DNA of 64,000 nt from Cichorium intybus (lineage: Eukaryota; Streptophyta; Magnoliopsida; Asterales; Asteraceae), in assembly GCA_023525715.1 (NCBI GenBank), contig CM042012.1:59857205-59921204 (forward strand), in the 5' to 3' direction. The notes beneath the pieces were generated by a model. That model saw nothing but the letters and a program-made list of their open reading frames with translations. It was not told the origin of the DNA and searched no databases. Shown one piece after another: positions 25,567 to 36,300 of this stretch (positions within the stretch are counted from its first letter, which is position 1; each line of letters begins with the position of its first letter). A program made the translations under genes and the position numbers.

Positions 25567-26069
25567 AATAGGGACATCTAAGGTCGCGCGGTCATAGAAT
25601 GCAGTAGGAATCTTTATAGGCAATTTCAAGAACCGGGCCATCAGGGCTCTTTAAACAGGGTATCTCTAGAGAAACTTTTTGAAACATAAATATTTAGAAA
25701 AAACCAATTTACAACTTGAAGTTAAAACATTTTTGTCCATTTGTTACTTGAACCGGACAGGCAACCACAGAAATATACATTAGTTGGAATGTCACTTTTA
25801 TCTCATCATCTGCTATTCCATGTCCAGTCCCTTTTATTCAATCATTTTTCGTTTTGCCGAGTCACCACCGGGACAAAAAGGAAAAAAAATCCGGGGACAG
25901 TTCATCAAGATCCAACAATACATCATCATCCAACACAGTGTTAATGTTAAGTACAGTCATCCAAAATAAAGACATCAAAATATAAAACAAAAAAGATTAA
26001 ACAAAAGCACTCAAACAATCTAAAAATAAAACAAAATAAAATAAAATAAAAGAGAGGATCTCACCAATG

Positions 26070-26654
26070 TCACTGTGGGGGAGGTGGAGGATATCGCGGA
26101 TATGGCGGGGCAACTCCGAATATAGACTCGGCTAGACTCTCAAAGCCATCCCGATAGGTCGTGCTCGCTGGCGGTCTGTAATCCTGATACTCCGAAGGAG
26201 GTGGGTATCCTGCTGGCTCGCCTGCTCGCCAATAAAGTGGGGCGGGGTAATACGGCTGCTGTGGCTGATCGATATCCATCGGATCCGGCCTACTTCCCTG
26301 GTAAGAGGCATGAGTGTAATACTCATGTGCGTGGAAGTGGGCGGCAGAAATGGCGCGTGTATCTTCTGAGATCAGCTGCAGTCTCCCCACCATCGCATTT
26401 AGGTCTACGATGTCGTTGGTAAGCGAGGCATACCGCTCCTCATGCAATAGTGACTCTGCATCCCACGCTGCTCTCTGATCCCAGCTCGATGCCCCTGACG
26501 TCCCCTCTCCTCTGTGGTGTCCCTGTGAATGCCTCGTCCCGTCATCCACTGGTGCGGGGCCCTGTCCTCCTGCTACCCCTGGGCACTCGTACTTCGTATG
26601 GTTGTCGAGGTCACGAATGATGCATCTCTCATTTTGTCGTATGAAACTGATGCT
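26070..26654 (-). pseudogene. Athila env-like gene, C-terminal part, first copy
   Basis: Minus strand; stop at 26070-26072. Runs from the Tekay insertion junction at 26654 to the end of the gene and matches the C-terminus of the full env-like frame (42707-44200): a D/H/G/S-rich stretch, then a Y/P/Q-rich tail ending in PPYPRYPPPPPQ. It is a duplicate, not the missing half, because the right-hand copy also contains it; see the junction at 42234. Confidence 0.88.
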
Positions 26655-26814
26655 TGTAAGACCCGTTCCGCCGAGTCGCGGCCCGAAGGAATCCGCGGCG
26701 CGGCTTTTGGAAGAATCTAGAATCGCGTAGGATTTGTACGCGCGGCGCGGTTCTAAAGAATCCGCGGCGCGGTGCGCCGCAGTCATGAAAAACCCTAATT
26801 AGGATTTAAACGCC

Positions 26815-26824
26815 TATAAAAAGG
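26815..26824 (+). promoter_or_regulatory. TATA box of the Tekay LTR
   Basis: TATAAAAAGG, preserved in the 3' LTR at the matching place (about 41661). The position within the LTR fits a promoter. Confidence 0.65.
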
Positions 26825-27621
26825 ACCCCAGCCCTAGGGTTCGTGTTTTTGGAGAGTTTCTAGAGTAGAGGTGTCTGGTGTCGGCATATACTATTTGGTC
26901 TCGAGGTGTTGAAGGTTTTGGGAGATTAGAAGAAGGAGATCCACGCGGGAGAAGGTTTAGAACGGATCGTGGGCATCACTCCGTCCTTCAGAAGTGAGGT
27001 AAGAAGATATACTCTTCTGACTTTTCTTTTTATCCCGTCATATGGTGTTACCAGTTGGTTTGTAGCTTTAGACGATTTGTAGCCCTTAGGGTTTGAACCA
27101 AGGACATGCATGGACTTGCATGTCCATAAGAAAGTGGCCTTAGGGTAGTTCCTGATCCCAGGAAGGGTGTAGAAAGGAACCCTAGCCGATTGATGTACTG
27201 TTAATCGCTGAAAAACATTTTGGAATGTTACGAGCCGCGATGCGGACTGGCTAAGTCAGCGGCGCGGACTCGGCTGAAATCCCGTAATTGTGCAATGGTA
27301 GCCGCTGCGCGTAGGGCGAGGAGCCACGCCGCGGCGAGCGACTGTTTGTCCAGGAATTTAGTTTTGACCACGGTTTGATGGCAAATAGTGAGTCTAACCT
27401 TTAGACAGGTCTGTAAGAGCCTAGTCAGTAATTGATATGTTGTATGTGTGTGGGATTTAGGTGTGTGGACGAGCTAAGTGGGGATATTAGAGAATATCTG
27501 TGCGGTTTCAAATCAGGTGAGTATCCTCACCTTACTATATGATGTTGCATGTTAGGCATCTTGTGTGTTATTTACAGTTATATGATTTGCTCTATATCTG
27601 TGGTTATTTGTTGTTGGGCTC

Positions 27622-27960
27622 AGTACTGATGCGTGTCCCCTCGTAGCTGTTGTATGGCGAGTTGGACTATTGCCTTGTCCCATAGCTGTTGTATGATGGG
27701 CTGGGCCATAACCGGGAACCCATAGCTGTTGTATGATGGGTAGAACCTTCCCGTGTCCATAGCTGTTGTATGATGGACGCCTACTGATGCGTGTCCCCTC
27801 GTAGCTGTTGTATGGCGAGTTGGACTATTGCCTTGTCCCATAGCTGTTGTATGATGGGCTGGGCCATAACCGGGAACCCATAGCTGTTGTATGATGGGTA
27901 GAACCTTCCCGTGTCCATAGCTGTTGTATGATGGACGCCCGTAGCTGTTGTATGACGGGT
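27622..27960 (+). repeat. Array of nine 22-nt hairpins in a 158-bp tandem duplication
   Basis: Hairpins at 27640, 27679, 27719, 27756, 27798, 27837, 27877, 27914 and 27938 (22 nt each). All share the 12-nt centre AGCTGTTGTATG. The 5-nt arms differ but always pair: CTCGT/GCGAG, CCCAT/ATGGG, CCCAT/ATGGG, TCCAT/ATGGA, the same four again, then CCCGT/ACGGG. A 158-bp duplication accounts for units 5-8. The corresponding part of the 3' LTR is missing. Confidence 0.9.
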
Positions 27961-28275
27961 AGGGTCGGGTCGTTCTCGAGGACGGGTTGTTTAATGTGTG
28001 GGCATGTATGGTAATTTGTGGACTCACTAAGCTTTAAGCTTACCCGTTGTTTTTATAATATTTCAGGTAAATCGATTGACAAAGGGAAGGGCAAGGCGTG
28101 ACGGCGGCGCATCGCATACAAGAAAATTTATGGTAATGAATTATGTTATGATTTTCAATTGTTTCCGCTGTTGGTTTAATAAATAGGTTAAACGGATTTA
28201 CTTTTGGAATAAATGTTTTATTGAAACTTTGATAATAAATGAATTTTAGAAATTTTGAAATTGGGGCGTTACAAA

Positions 28276-28287
28276 TTGGTATCAGAG
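28276..28287 (+). other. Primer-binding site, tRNA-iMet type
   Basis: TTGGTATCAGAGCC begins two bases after the LTR end. Confidence 0.93.
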
Positions 28288-28293
28288 CCTTGG

Positions 28294-29054
28294 TTTGAGG
28301 GATTTGGATGAACTGTATTGGGAATCCAAACTCAAACTTAGGACTGAGTGATTTTGTTAAGAAAATGTTTTTGGAAGGTTAAATTAAAGTAAAAGAAGAT
28401 GCGATGCGAACCGTCAGCCGAGCTCAAGTAAGTTTTGTGATTCCCAATTACCCATGCCAAGTTTGTGTTATGTGACAAAATGTATTGTGCTAGGATGTAA
28501 AGCTGCCTGGATAATATACTCTGTAGACTGTTTGTGCCTTATGTGCTGCTTTGGAATTTTATGCTACTGTCGTTAGGTTGCTTAGTGAATGCTGGTAGGT
28601 TATATACAATTAGGGTAAGATAGCCTAAGAATTCTTGGTCTGGCTTTACTGGCTGTTCCTTGTTTGGTTGTGACTTTAGGGTAGATCAGTTATTCAAACG
28701 TCCATCTTATTCCTGATTGTGTACGGCTGTGCATCCGTGAGGTGACTCGACGACATTAGCAATAGTTCTCTTAGGCACGTATGAGATAGAGAGTTAGATC
28801 AAAGATTAGGCACCACGGTGCATGACCGCATGAGTCAAAGGAAATGGTTTAGTGTGTGTGACGTTTTAGGAGGATGGTTGACGAACTTGGAACAAGGGCG
28901 AATAGGTGTGGAAGGTAGTACCAGGCCAGTATTACCGAAAGCACAGGATTCACGCTTGAGTCAAGAGTAGTCAAACAAAGTCCTAAAAAGTCAAGTAGTT
29001 GGATAGATAGGAGTGACCCGAGTATTGATATTAGAAACTGTTGCGCATTTCAGA
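28294..29054 (+). other. Tekay untranslated leader
   Basis: About 760 bp between primer site and gag ATG with no supported frame. Confidence 0.75.
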
Positions 29055-30170
29055 ATGGCAGTCACTCGAAGTAACGGTGGACCAGATGCGGGTGCCTCGA
29101 GTGGGGGAGGACCGACTAATGAGAATCTCCGTAACCTGATAGCGGAGGAGGTTTCGCGGGAAGTGTTGGCTGCGATACCTCAGTTCTTTGGTACGATTAA
29201 GGCTGAGCTATGGGCAATGCTCGAGGAACGACTGGCTACTCAGGGCACGTCACGTGCGAGGGATGCAAGTTATAAGGACTTTTCGGCTTGTTCGCCTCCG
29301 ATGTTCGATGGGGGCAGGGATCCGATTGTTAGCATGCGGTGGATTTCCGCAGTGGAGGGCGCTTTCCGCACATGTTCCTGTCATGAGAACTCCAAGGTAA
29401 CGTTTGGGCGAATCTTTTAAGAGAGGGTGCGAAAGATCTCACTCCTGCTCAGTTGGATGCCATTACATGGCCGCAGTTTATGGAACAGTTCAAATTGGAG
29501 TATGTTCCACAGGTGGAAATGGAACGCCTGGCGCAGGAGTACCTAAATCTGACCCAGACTACTGAGACGGTGACGGAAATCACCAAGAAGTTTAATGAAC
29601 GGGCACTCTTCTGTCCAGAGTTTGCGGCAACCGAGCGCATGAGGATGACCCGATACTTGGCAATGCTTCACACAGATATTCGGGAATTTGTGTCTGCTGC
29701 TAGGCACCAAACTCTTACTGATATGATAGCGGCCGCTCGGGCCCGAGAGTTGGAACTGGAAACCCAACAAAAGCAGAAGCGTCCGGCGCCTGCTCAGACT
29801 CAGCAGGTGTCGAAGAAATTTCGGGGGACAGATCAGGGAAAGCAAGGGCAAAGGAGCCAGGGTAAGTGTGGTAAATGTGGAAGGAATCATGAGGGACGTT
29901 GCTGGGTGCTAATATGTCATAAGTGTGGAAAGGAGGGCCACTATGCTAAAGATTGTCGGCAAGAGGTCAAGATTTGTTTTAATTGTAACCAAGTGGGCCA
30001 CTTCAAGGCCCAATGTCCCCGTCTGACTCAGGGAGTGGTTCAGAATCCGGCACCCACTACACTCCGGATTACCGATGGTAGGCAGGGGAAAGGGGAAGCC
30101 CCTAAGACCAAGGGTCGAGCATTCGTCATGACCGCCGAGGAGGCACAGGATGCGCCCGACGTCGTCACGG
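29055..30170 (+). pseudogene. Tekay gag, frameshifted
   Basis: ATG at 29055 (MAVTRSNGGPDAGASSGGGP). The capsid region includes SPPMFDGGRDPIVSMRWISAVEGAF, the gag signature of plant chromoviruses. A frame break with apparent small deletion falls between about 29400 and 29452, where the next frame takes over (DAITWPQFMEQFKLEYVP). The nucleocapsid shows CGKCGRNHEGRC followed by two CCHC knuckles, CHKCGKEGHYAKDC and CFNCNQVGHFKAQC. Gag would package element RNA in cytoplasmic particles. Confidence 0.88.
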
Positions 30171-30238
30171 GTACTCTTTCTTTACTTGCCTCGTGTTTGT
30201 GGTGTGTGTAATTAATATGTCTATTATGCTTTGATTAG
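30171..30238 (+). other. 68-nt intron-like GT-AG interval between gag and protease
   Basis: Starts GTACTC, ends GATTAG, is T-rich and contains stops. The gag frame before it (…DVVTG) and the protease frame after it (TFLVNSTPTFALFDSGASHS…) join in phase 1 if it is left out. Size is near the lower limit for plant introns. Confidence 0.6.
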
Positions 30239-31219
30239 GAACATTCTTAGTCAACTCTACGCCTACCTTTGCACTATTTGATTCGGGTGCTAGTCATTCT
30301 TTTGTGTCTGCCGCGTTGGGAAAGAGTTTCGGTATTGCTTTAGGAACTCTTCATCAGCCGTTAGAAGTGGAAATCGCGGATGATAAAACTGTGCAAGCGA
30401 CTAGTGTTTATCGGGGATGCGAAGTCGTGATTCAAGGAATAAAGTTTCCGATCGATCTCATCCCTATACCGTTGAGTGACTCCCGAGTCATCATCGGTAT
30501 GGATTGGATGGGTCAGCATGAATCATGGATCGATTGTAAGAACAAGCGAGTGTGGATTCAAACCCTAAGTGGGGGAGAGCTGGTTGTGCAGGGCGAGAGA
30601 AAGAATCGAGGTGCAGTTTTCTGTTCAGCTGCTAGGGCACGCAGACATTTTCAGCATGGAGGTTCGGGATTTGTGGCCTATGTTGTAGACACACGAGAAA
30701 GGAAGCCACAGCAGAAAGAAGGTGATATACCAGTGGTTCGGGATTTTCCTGATGTTTTTCCCGAGGACCTGCCTGGCGTGCCGCCAGAGAGACAGGTGGA
30801 ATTTAAGATCGACCTAACTCCCGGTGCAGCTCCGATAGCTAAAGCACCGTATCGTCTTGCGCCTCCGGAGATGCTGGAGTTGTCTATTCAACTTCGAGAA
30901 TTATTAGATAAGGGATTTATTCGACCCAGTTGCTCGCCATGGGGAGCGCCTATTTTGTTTGTTAAGAAGAAGGATGGTTCCAACAGGATGTGCATAGATT
31001 ATCGTGAGTTGAATAAGCTTACGGTGAAGAATCGATATCCATTGCCTCGCATCGACGACTTATTCGACCAACTGCAGGGCGCTTCGTGGTTTTCAAAAAT
31101 TGATTTGCGGTCAGGTTACCATCAAATGCGAGTTCGGGAGGAAGACATCCCGAAAACGGCTTTTCGGACGAGGTACGGCCACTTCGAGTTTGTAGTGATG
31201 CCGTTTGGACTGACCAATG
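30239..31219 (+). pseudogene. Tekay protease and N-terminal RT
   Basis: Protease active site LFDSGASHSFVS, a flap region with IIGMDWMGQHE, then the RT start with FPDVFPEDLPGVPPER, IDYRELNKLTVKNRYPLPRID and FSKIDLRSGYHQ, up to the palm region MPFGLTN. Copia copy A enters right after this at 31219, before the YxDD box, which resumes at 39125. Confidence 0.92.
31215..31219. other. TSD CAATG of copia copy A, left copy
   Basis: Matches 39125-39129. The RT frame continues across the pair. Confidence 0.93.
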
Positions 31220-31992
31220 TGTTGGATTAGGTGTCTAAGCCATGACTAATAATTAGTATTTACCTAATTAATAGAAGCACAGTCCATTTGGGTTGCCCTC
31301 ATGGCTGGAGGTTTGGTAGAAAATTCGGTAGAGAGAAAGGTTGATTTATTATGGGATTAATAAATCAACAGGAATTAAATATATGGTTTATTAATATATT
31401 AAAGTGATAATATATTAATTAGAAACTATATTAATTAATTAGGAATTAATCCAGAATTAATTGGATTTAATTTGGGGATTAAATTAATTAATTAAAGGTG
31501 CAGGGACTAAAACTGTAATTATTCAATAGTTGAGTAAGTGGCAGTGTGACAGTGACAAGTGGATTTCGAAATATATATATGGATATATATTAATTTCGAA
31601 ATTGATATATAGATAAAAAGGAATTTGAATTATAAGATAAAAGGTTTATCTTATTTGAATTCAAAAAGGTTTATCTCTAAGGTTTATCAACTGACCATTT
31701 GGAAACTATAAATAAGGGTTCCCAGGCATCATTAAATTTCGCTAACTTCACATAGCTCTCTCTGGATTTCGATTTTCATATACCTCTGGTTTGGGTGTGA
31801 CTTTCATTTGAGGCAGGATAATTTTGCTGCTCAGCTTCCAAGAAATAAAGGTTGGTTTTTCTGTTTTGATCTTTAGTTTCTTTTTCTGGCCTCTAGGTTT
31901 TTGTTATATGTTCAATTAGAAGAAAACATAGATCCTTATAGGTTGCATGTGAACTTAGGTTATTTAGTTCATGGTTTGCAGAAAACCTTTCA
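31220..31992 (+). repeat. 5' LTR of copia copy A
   Basis: Starts TGTTGGATTAGG, ends ACCTTTCA. TATA-like CTATAAATAAG near 31707. Confidence 0.95.
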
Positions 31993-31993
31993 G

Positions 31994-33347
31994 TGGTATC
32001 AGAGCTTGTATTGTTTTCTTGTTGAATTGCTATAATTGTTTTAGGGTTTAAAGCCTATAAACCCTAATTTTTGTGAAAATCGATTTATAGGATTAGGGTT
32101 TTGGAAACCCTAATCCCCCCCTTGCTAAATTTCGAAAATTCCATTAGGGTTTTAGAAGGTTTTCTATTTTTGGTAACTTTATTTGTTAATTAAATGGATA
32201 ACCTTAAACCCCATTATTTGAATTCGTTTTTTTAGGGGGTTTAGGATAGGTTTTAATTAATTTGATTAATTTGGATAAACCTATCTTCATTTGAATTAAT
32301 TTAATTAATTGTTAATTAAAAGATAATTCAAAAGGGATTTAATTAATTTTAAATTGGCGAAATTAATGGAATAAATCCAGAAAATTATTTTAAAACGTTT
32401 AAAATATTTAGATTTAATTAATTTAATTAATTGGTAATTAAAATTGATTAAATCGAAATTTAAGGTTTAATTTAGTTCAAAATTTAATTGTTAAATTTGG
32501 TAAAATTAAAAGATAAACCTTGAATATTTTAAGGGGTTTTAAAATACATCTTATATATGTTATTATAAGTTAATATTATATATATGAGATAAATTTGGTT
32601 AGTCAAATCAATAGTAGGCCTCATTCACGAAGCTGGTCTATAAAGTGGGTATAAGGAGATTGCCTATAAAATGGTAGTCTAATGGGTGAACACTCTCACC
32701 CACCGCTCGCCTGATCAGTGGAGGGTCGTTAGCCGAACGGGTTTGACAGAACCACTAAATCATTAAAAGTATAATGATCAAAGTACTAGAACCTTTACAC
32801 AAAATCCCAATCTAGTTACTTTAGGAAAAATGTGAATTTGATGCTAACCCATGAAATTGCACATTGCACTTTATGAAACGTTGGTGGAGCGTGTGTGGTT
32901 TACCGGCACACCAATGGGGGTTCATAAAGAGTGGCAATGGGTGTCTCGGGTGTTATCATTGTTGATGGAGCGTGTGTGGTTTACCGGCACATCAATTTGA
33001 GATGATAATGGATCCCGAGAGCACCAAGCTAATTTGCATGGTTATTCACACCCGGTTTGTGATCCTCGGCATCCCAGTCACAAACGGTGGGGCATATCCG
33101 AGATTAAACATGCTATTGAACAGTTCAATAAATCTCATAAGAAACTAGGAATTCCATTTATAATAAGATTATTTTTCCGCGGTGGAATCGGCTGAATCGT
33201 CATTCGCCTACCTTTATAAAATTTGCTTATAGATTACGGCATCCCTCTTCTATGTTGCAAATTGTTATAGTTGGATCCTAGCCTTATTTTATATTGGGTT
33301 ATTATAAGGACCGACAAGTATCTAATTAAACTTACCTTCTTTTATAG
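31994..33347 (+). other. Long structured untranslated leader of copia copy A
   Basis: Primer site TGGTATCAGAGC at 31994-32005, then 1.34 kb without a coding frame. The first half is AT-rich. The second half holds several hairpins: 32683-32702 (TGGGTGA/TCACCCA), 32881-32914 (TTGGTG/CACCAA), 32962-32995 (TTGATG/CATCAA) and 33055-33085 (GTTTGTGA/TCACAAAC). All recur in copy B. Confidence 0.8.
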
Positions 33348-36300
33348 ATGTCTTCTGCTGATCAATCCGCTCCCCAATCAAACTCCAGTGTTCCCTCAAT
33401 CCTCTCACTGTGTTCCAAGGTTCAATTGAACGAGACAAACTACAATGACTGGATTAGAAACATCAAGATGGCTCTGAGGTATGAGAACAAAGAGTATGTT
33501 CTCGAGACCGAGCTTGTCGATGTCGACCCCGAAACTGCTACTCCCGAGGAAATTGCCTCGTACCAAAAACATTCTGATGATGCGACCAAAGTGGCCTGCA
33601 TCATGATTGCCACAATGAACCCCGAATTGCAGAGAATATATAAAGACTACTGGCCCTATGAGATGCACCGTGAGCTTGCGGAAAAGTTCCGTAAGCAAGA
33701 GCGCATCGAAAGGTGCGAAGTGGTCAAGGACTTCACGAACAGCAAACCTAAAGATGGAGAGTCCATCTGTGCCCATGTGCAAAGAATGCAAGGTTACGTG
33801 GAGCGGCTTAGAAAGCTTGCGATGCCTGTACCGGAGGAGTTGGCCGTTGACATAGTGCTTAACTCCCTACCGAGTTCTTATGACCAGTTCAGGCTGGCTT
33901 ATCATTTGAACAACAATCAGGCTAACCTGACTGAGTTGCATCGCATGCTTCGAGTTGCTGAAGACGGGATGAAGGGTAAAAGTGTACCCTCGGTTAATCA
34001 GCCCATCCTAGCCATTGGAAGTGGCAAAGGAAAGAAAAGGAAGGGCCCTCCTAAGCAAAATTGGAGGGAAAAGGTTCAGGTCGGGTCATCCAGTAATGGC
34101 TCGAGAACCAAGACTTCCCATATTCCTTGTGTGGCCAACCCCGATGAAGCCAACTGTTTTTACTGCAAAGAGAAGGGCCATTGAAAGAGAAGCTGCCCCA
34201 AATACTTGCAGGATGTCAAGGATGGGAAAGTAAAGCCATCGACAGCAGGTATATACACTATCTCTAAAAACTCACCATCTTCTAATTCTTGGGTCCTTGA
34301 TACAGGATGTGGTTTTCACATTTGTTCTGATATGCAGGGCCTAAAGGAAAGTAGGGAGGTGGAGCACGGTAGACTGAACTTGATCATGGGCAATAGGAGA
34401 TCGTCCCCTGTTACCAAGATTGGAGTTTATAGTTTAGTGCTTAGTAGTGAAGTTTGTATAGATTTATTAGATTGTTGCTATTCGCCAGAAATGGCAAGAA
34501 ATATTATTTCATTTCACGCATTATTCAGACAAGGATTTCATTTTTCTTTTGATAATAATATTGGATCTATTTCTGTTTTCAAAAATGGTATTTTGAATTT
34601 TACTGCTTATCCTTGTGATGGTGTGTATGAAACTGTGAAATGTGTTGACAATCTAGGACAAAGTGTAAATTATATTGATTCTACTAGTGATGTGGAAAAG
34701 GCATGTCTGTGGCATAGTCGGCTCGGGCACATCAGCAAGAAACGCATCGCCCAACTCCAAAAGGATGGAGTGTTGGAATCATTCGACCTCAAGTCGGATG
34801 ATGTATGCGAATCTTGTCTGTTGGGCAAGATGACTAAATCACCTTTCAAAGGGTCTTTTGAAAGAGGTGAGGGTCTATTGGACATCATTCACACGGATGT
34901 GTGTGGTCCATTCAGATCAACCACAAAGGATGGCACGCGGTTCTACGTGACTTTTACCGATGATTTTAGTAGATACGGTTATATCTACTTAATCAAGCAC
35001 AAGTCGGACACCTTTGAAAAGTTCAAAGAGTTTAAGAACGAAGTAGAAAATCAATTAGGCAGGAAGATAAAGATGCTCAGATCCGACAGAGGCGGAGAGT
35101 ATCTAAGTATCGAGTTCTTAGACTATCTAAAGGAATGCGGAATAGTTTCGCAGTTGACACCTCCCAGGACACCACAGTTGAACGGTGTTGCAGAGAGGCG
35201 CAACCGAACCCTGTTGGACATGGTTCGTTCCATGATGAGTCGAGCTTCACTTCCCATTCACTTCTGGGGGTATGCCTTAGAGACTGCCGCCCATATCCTC
35301 AATCTTGTCCCAACTAAGAAGGTTGCGAAAACACCTCATGAGATGTGGACGGGGAAAGCTCCCTCGTTGGCACATATCAAGGTCTGGGGTTGTGAGGCTT
35401 TCGTTAGACGAGAGACTCAAGACAAACTCGCAGACAGAAGCGAAAGGTGTTTCTTCATTGGTTATCCCAAACAGTCCTTTGGATATCTATTCTACAGACC
35501 GAGCGAGGACGTGGTCTTTGTAGCTAGACGAGCAGTCTTTCGAGAGAGAGAGCTCGTATTCAAAGAGGACAGTGGGAGTACCATTGATCTGGAAGAAATT
35601 CAAGAGTCATCAGATGACGCAACCTTAGGAGAAACTAGCAACCAACATGAGGAAGAAGTTCCTGTTGGTCCGACAGATGTATCCTTACCTCTTAGGCGTT
35701 CTGGTAGGGTTAGCATGCCACCCGAGTTTTATGGGTTCCATATAACTTCGGATGGGGACACGTTTGTCAGTGATAGGACACTGATAAATTTGGATGAACC
35801 AGCTAACTACCAGGAAGCAGTGGCGGGCCCTGAGTCTGCCAAGTGGAAAGAGGCCATGGATAGCGAGATCAAGTCCATGTATGACAATCAAGTTTGGAAC
35901 TTGGTTAACAATGTACCGGGTCGAAAGACAGTCGGGTGCAAATGGATCTTCAAGAAGAAGACCGACATGGACGGAAAGGTACACACTTTCAAGGCAAGAC
36001 TGGTTGCGAAGGGCTTTACTCAAACCCCAGGGGTTGACTATGACGAGACCTTCTCACCAGTAGCTAAGATAAAGTCTATTAGGATTATGCTGGCCATAGC
36101 TGCATTTCATGACTATGACATTTGGCAGATGGACGTCAAAACCGCTTTCCTTAACGGGAAGTTGACTGAGGATGTTTACATGAATCAGCCAGAGGGTTTT
36201 GTCGATGCAAAGTATCCTAATAAGGTGTGTAAGCTTGAGAGATCAATCTACGGATTGAAGCAAGCTTCTCGCAGCTGGAATCTTTGTTTCCATGAGAAAG

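Larger units (their letters stand above)
26655..28273 (+). repeat. 5' LTR of the Tekay-like element, 1619 bp
   Basis: Starts TGTAAGACCC, ends TTGGGGCGTTACA. A TATAAAAAGG at 26815-26824 suggests transcription starting near 26850, leaving a short U3 and about 1.4 kb of transcribed R-U5. Contains CG-rich words (CGCGGCGCGG) and the hairpin array at 27640-27959. GAG-GTAAG near 26996 and TTTCAG near 28060 look like splice donor and acceptor, untested. Confidence 0.93.

Noticed and set aside
26655..26786. N-terminal extension of the left env-like copy
   Set aside because: Those codons come from the Tekay LTR, not from the Athila gene.
27620..28027. 135-codon minus-strand frame rich in repeats of a YPSYNSYG-like peptide
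   Set aside because: It is the reverse translation of the hairpin array; the period and base pairing explain it better than a protein.
34182..34184. Programmed stop readthrough separating gag from pol in copia copy A
   Set aside because: The near-identical intact copy B has a sense codon at the same place, so an ordinary mutation is more likely.
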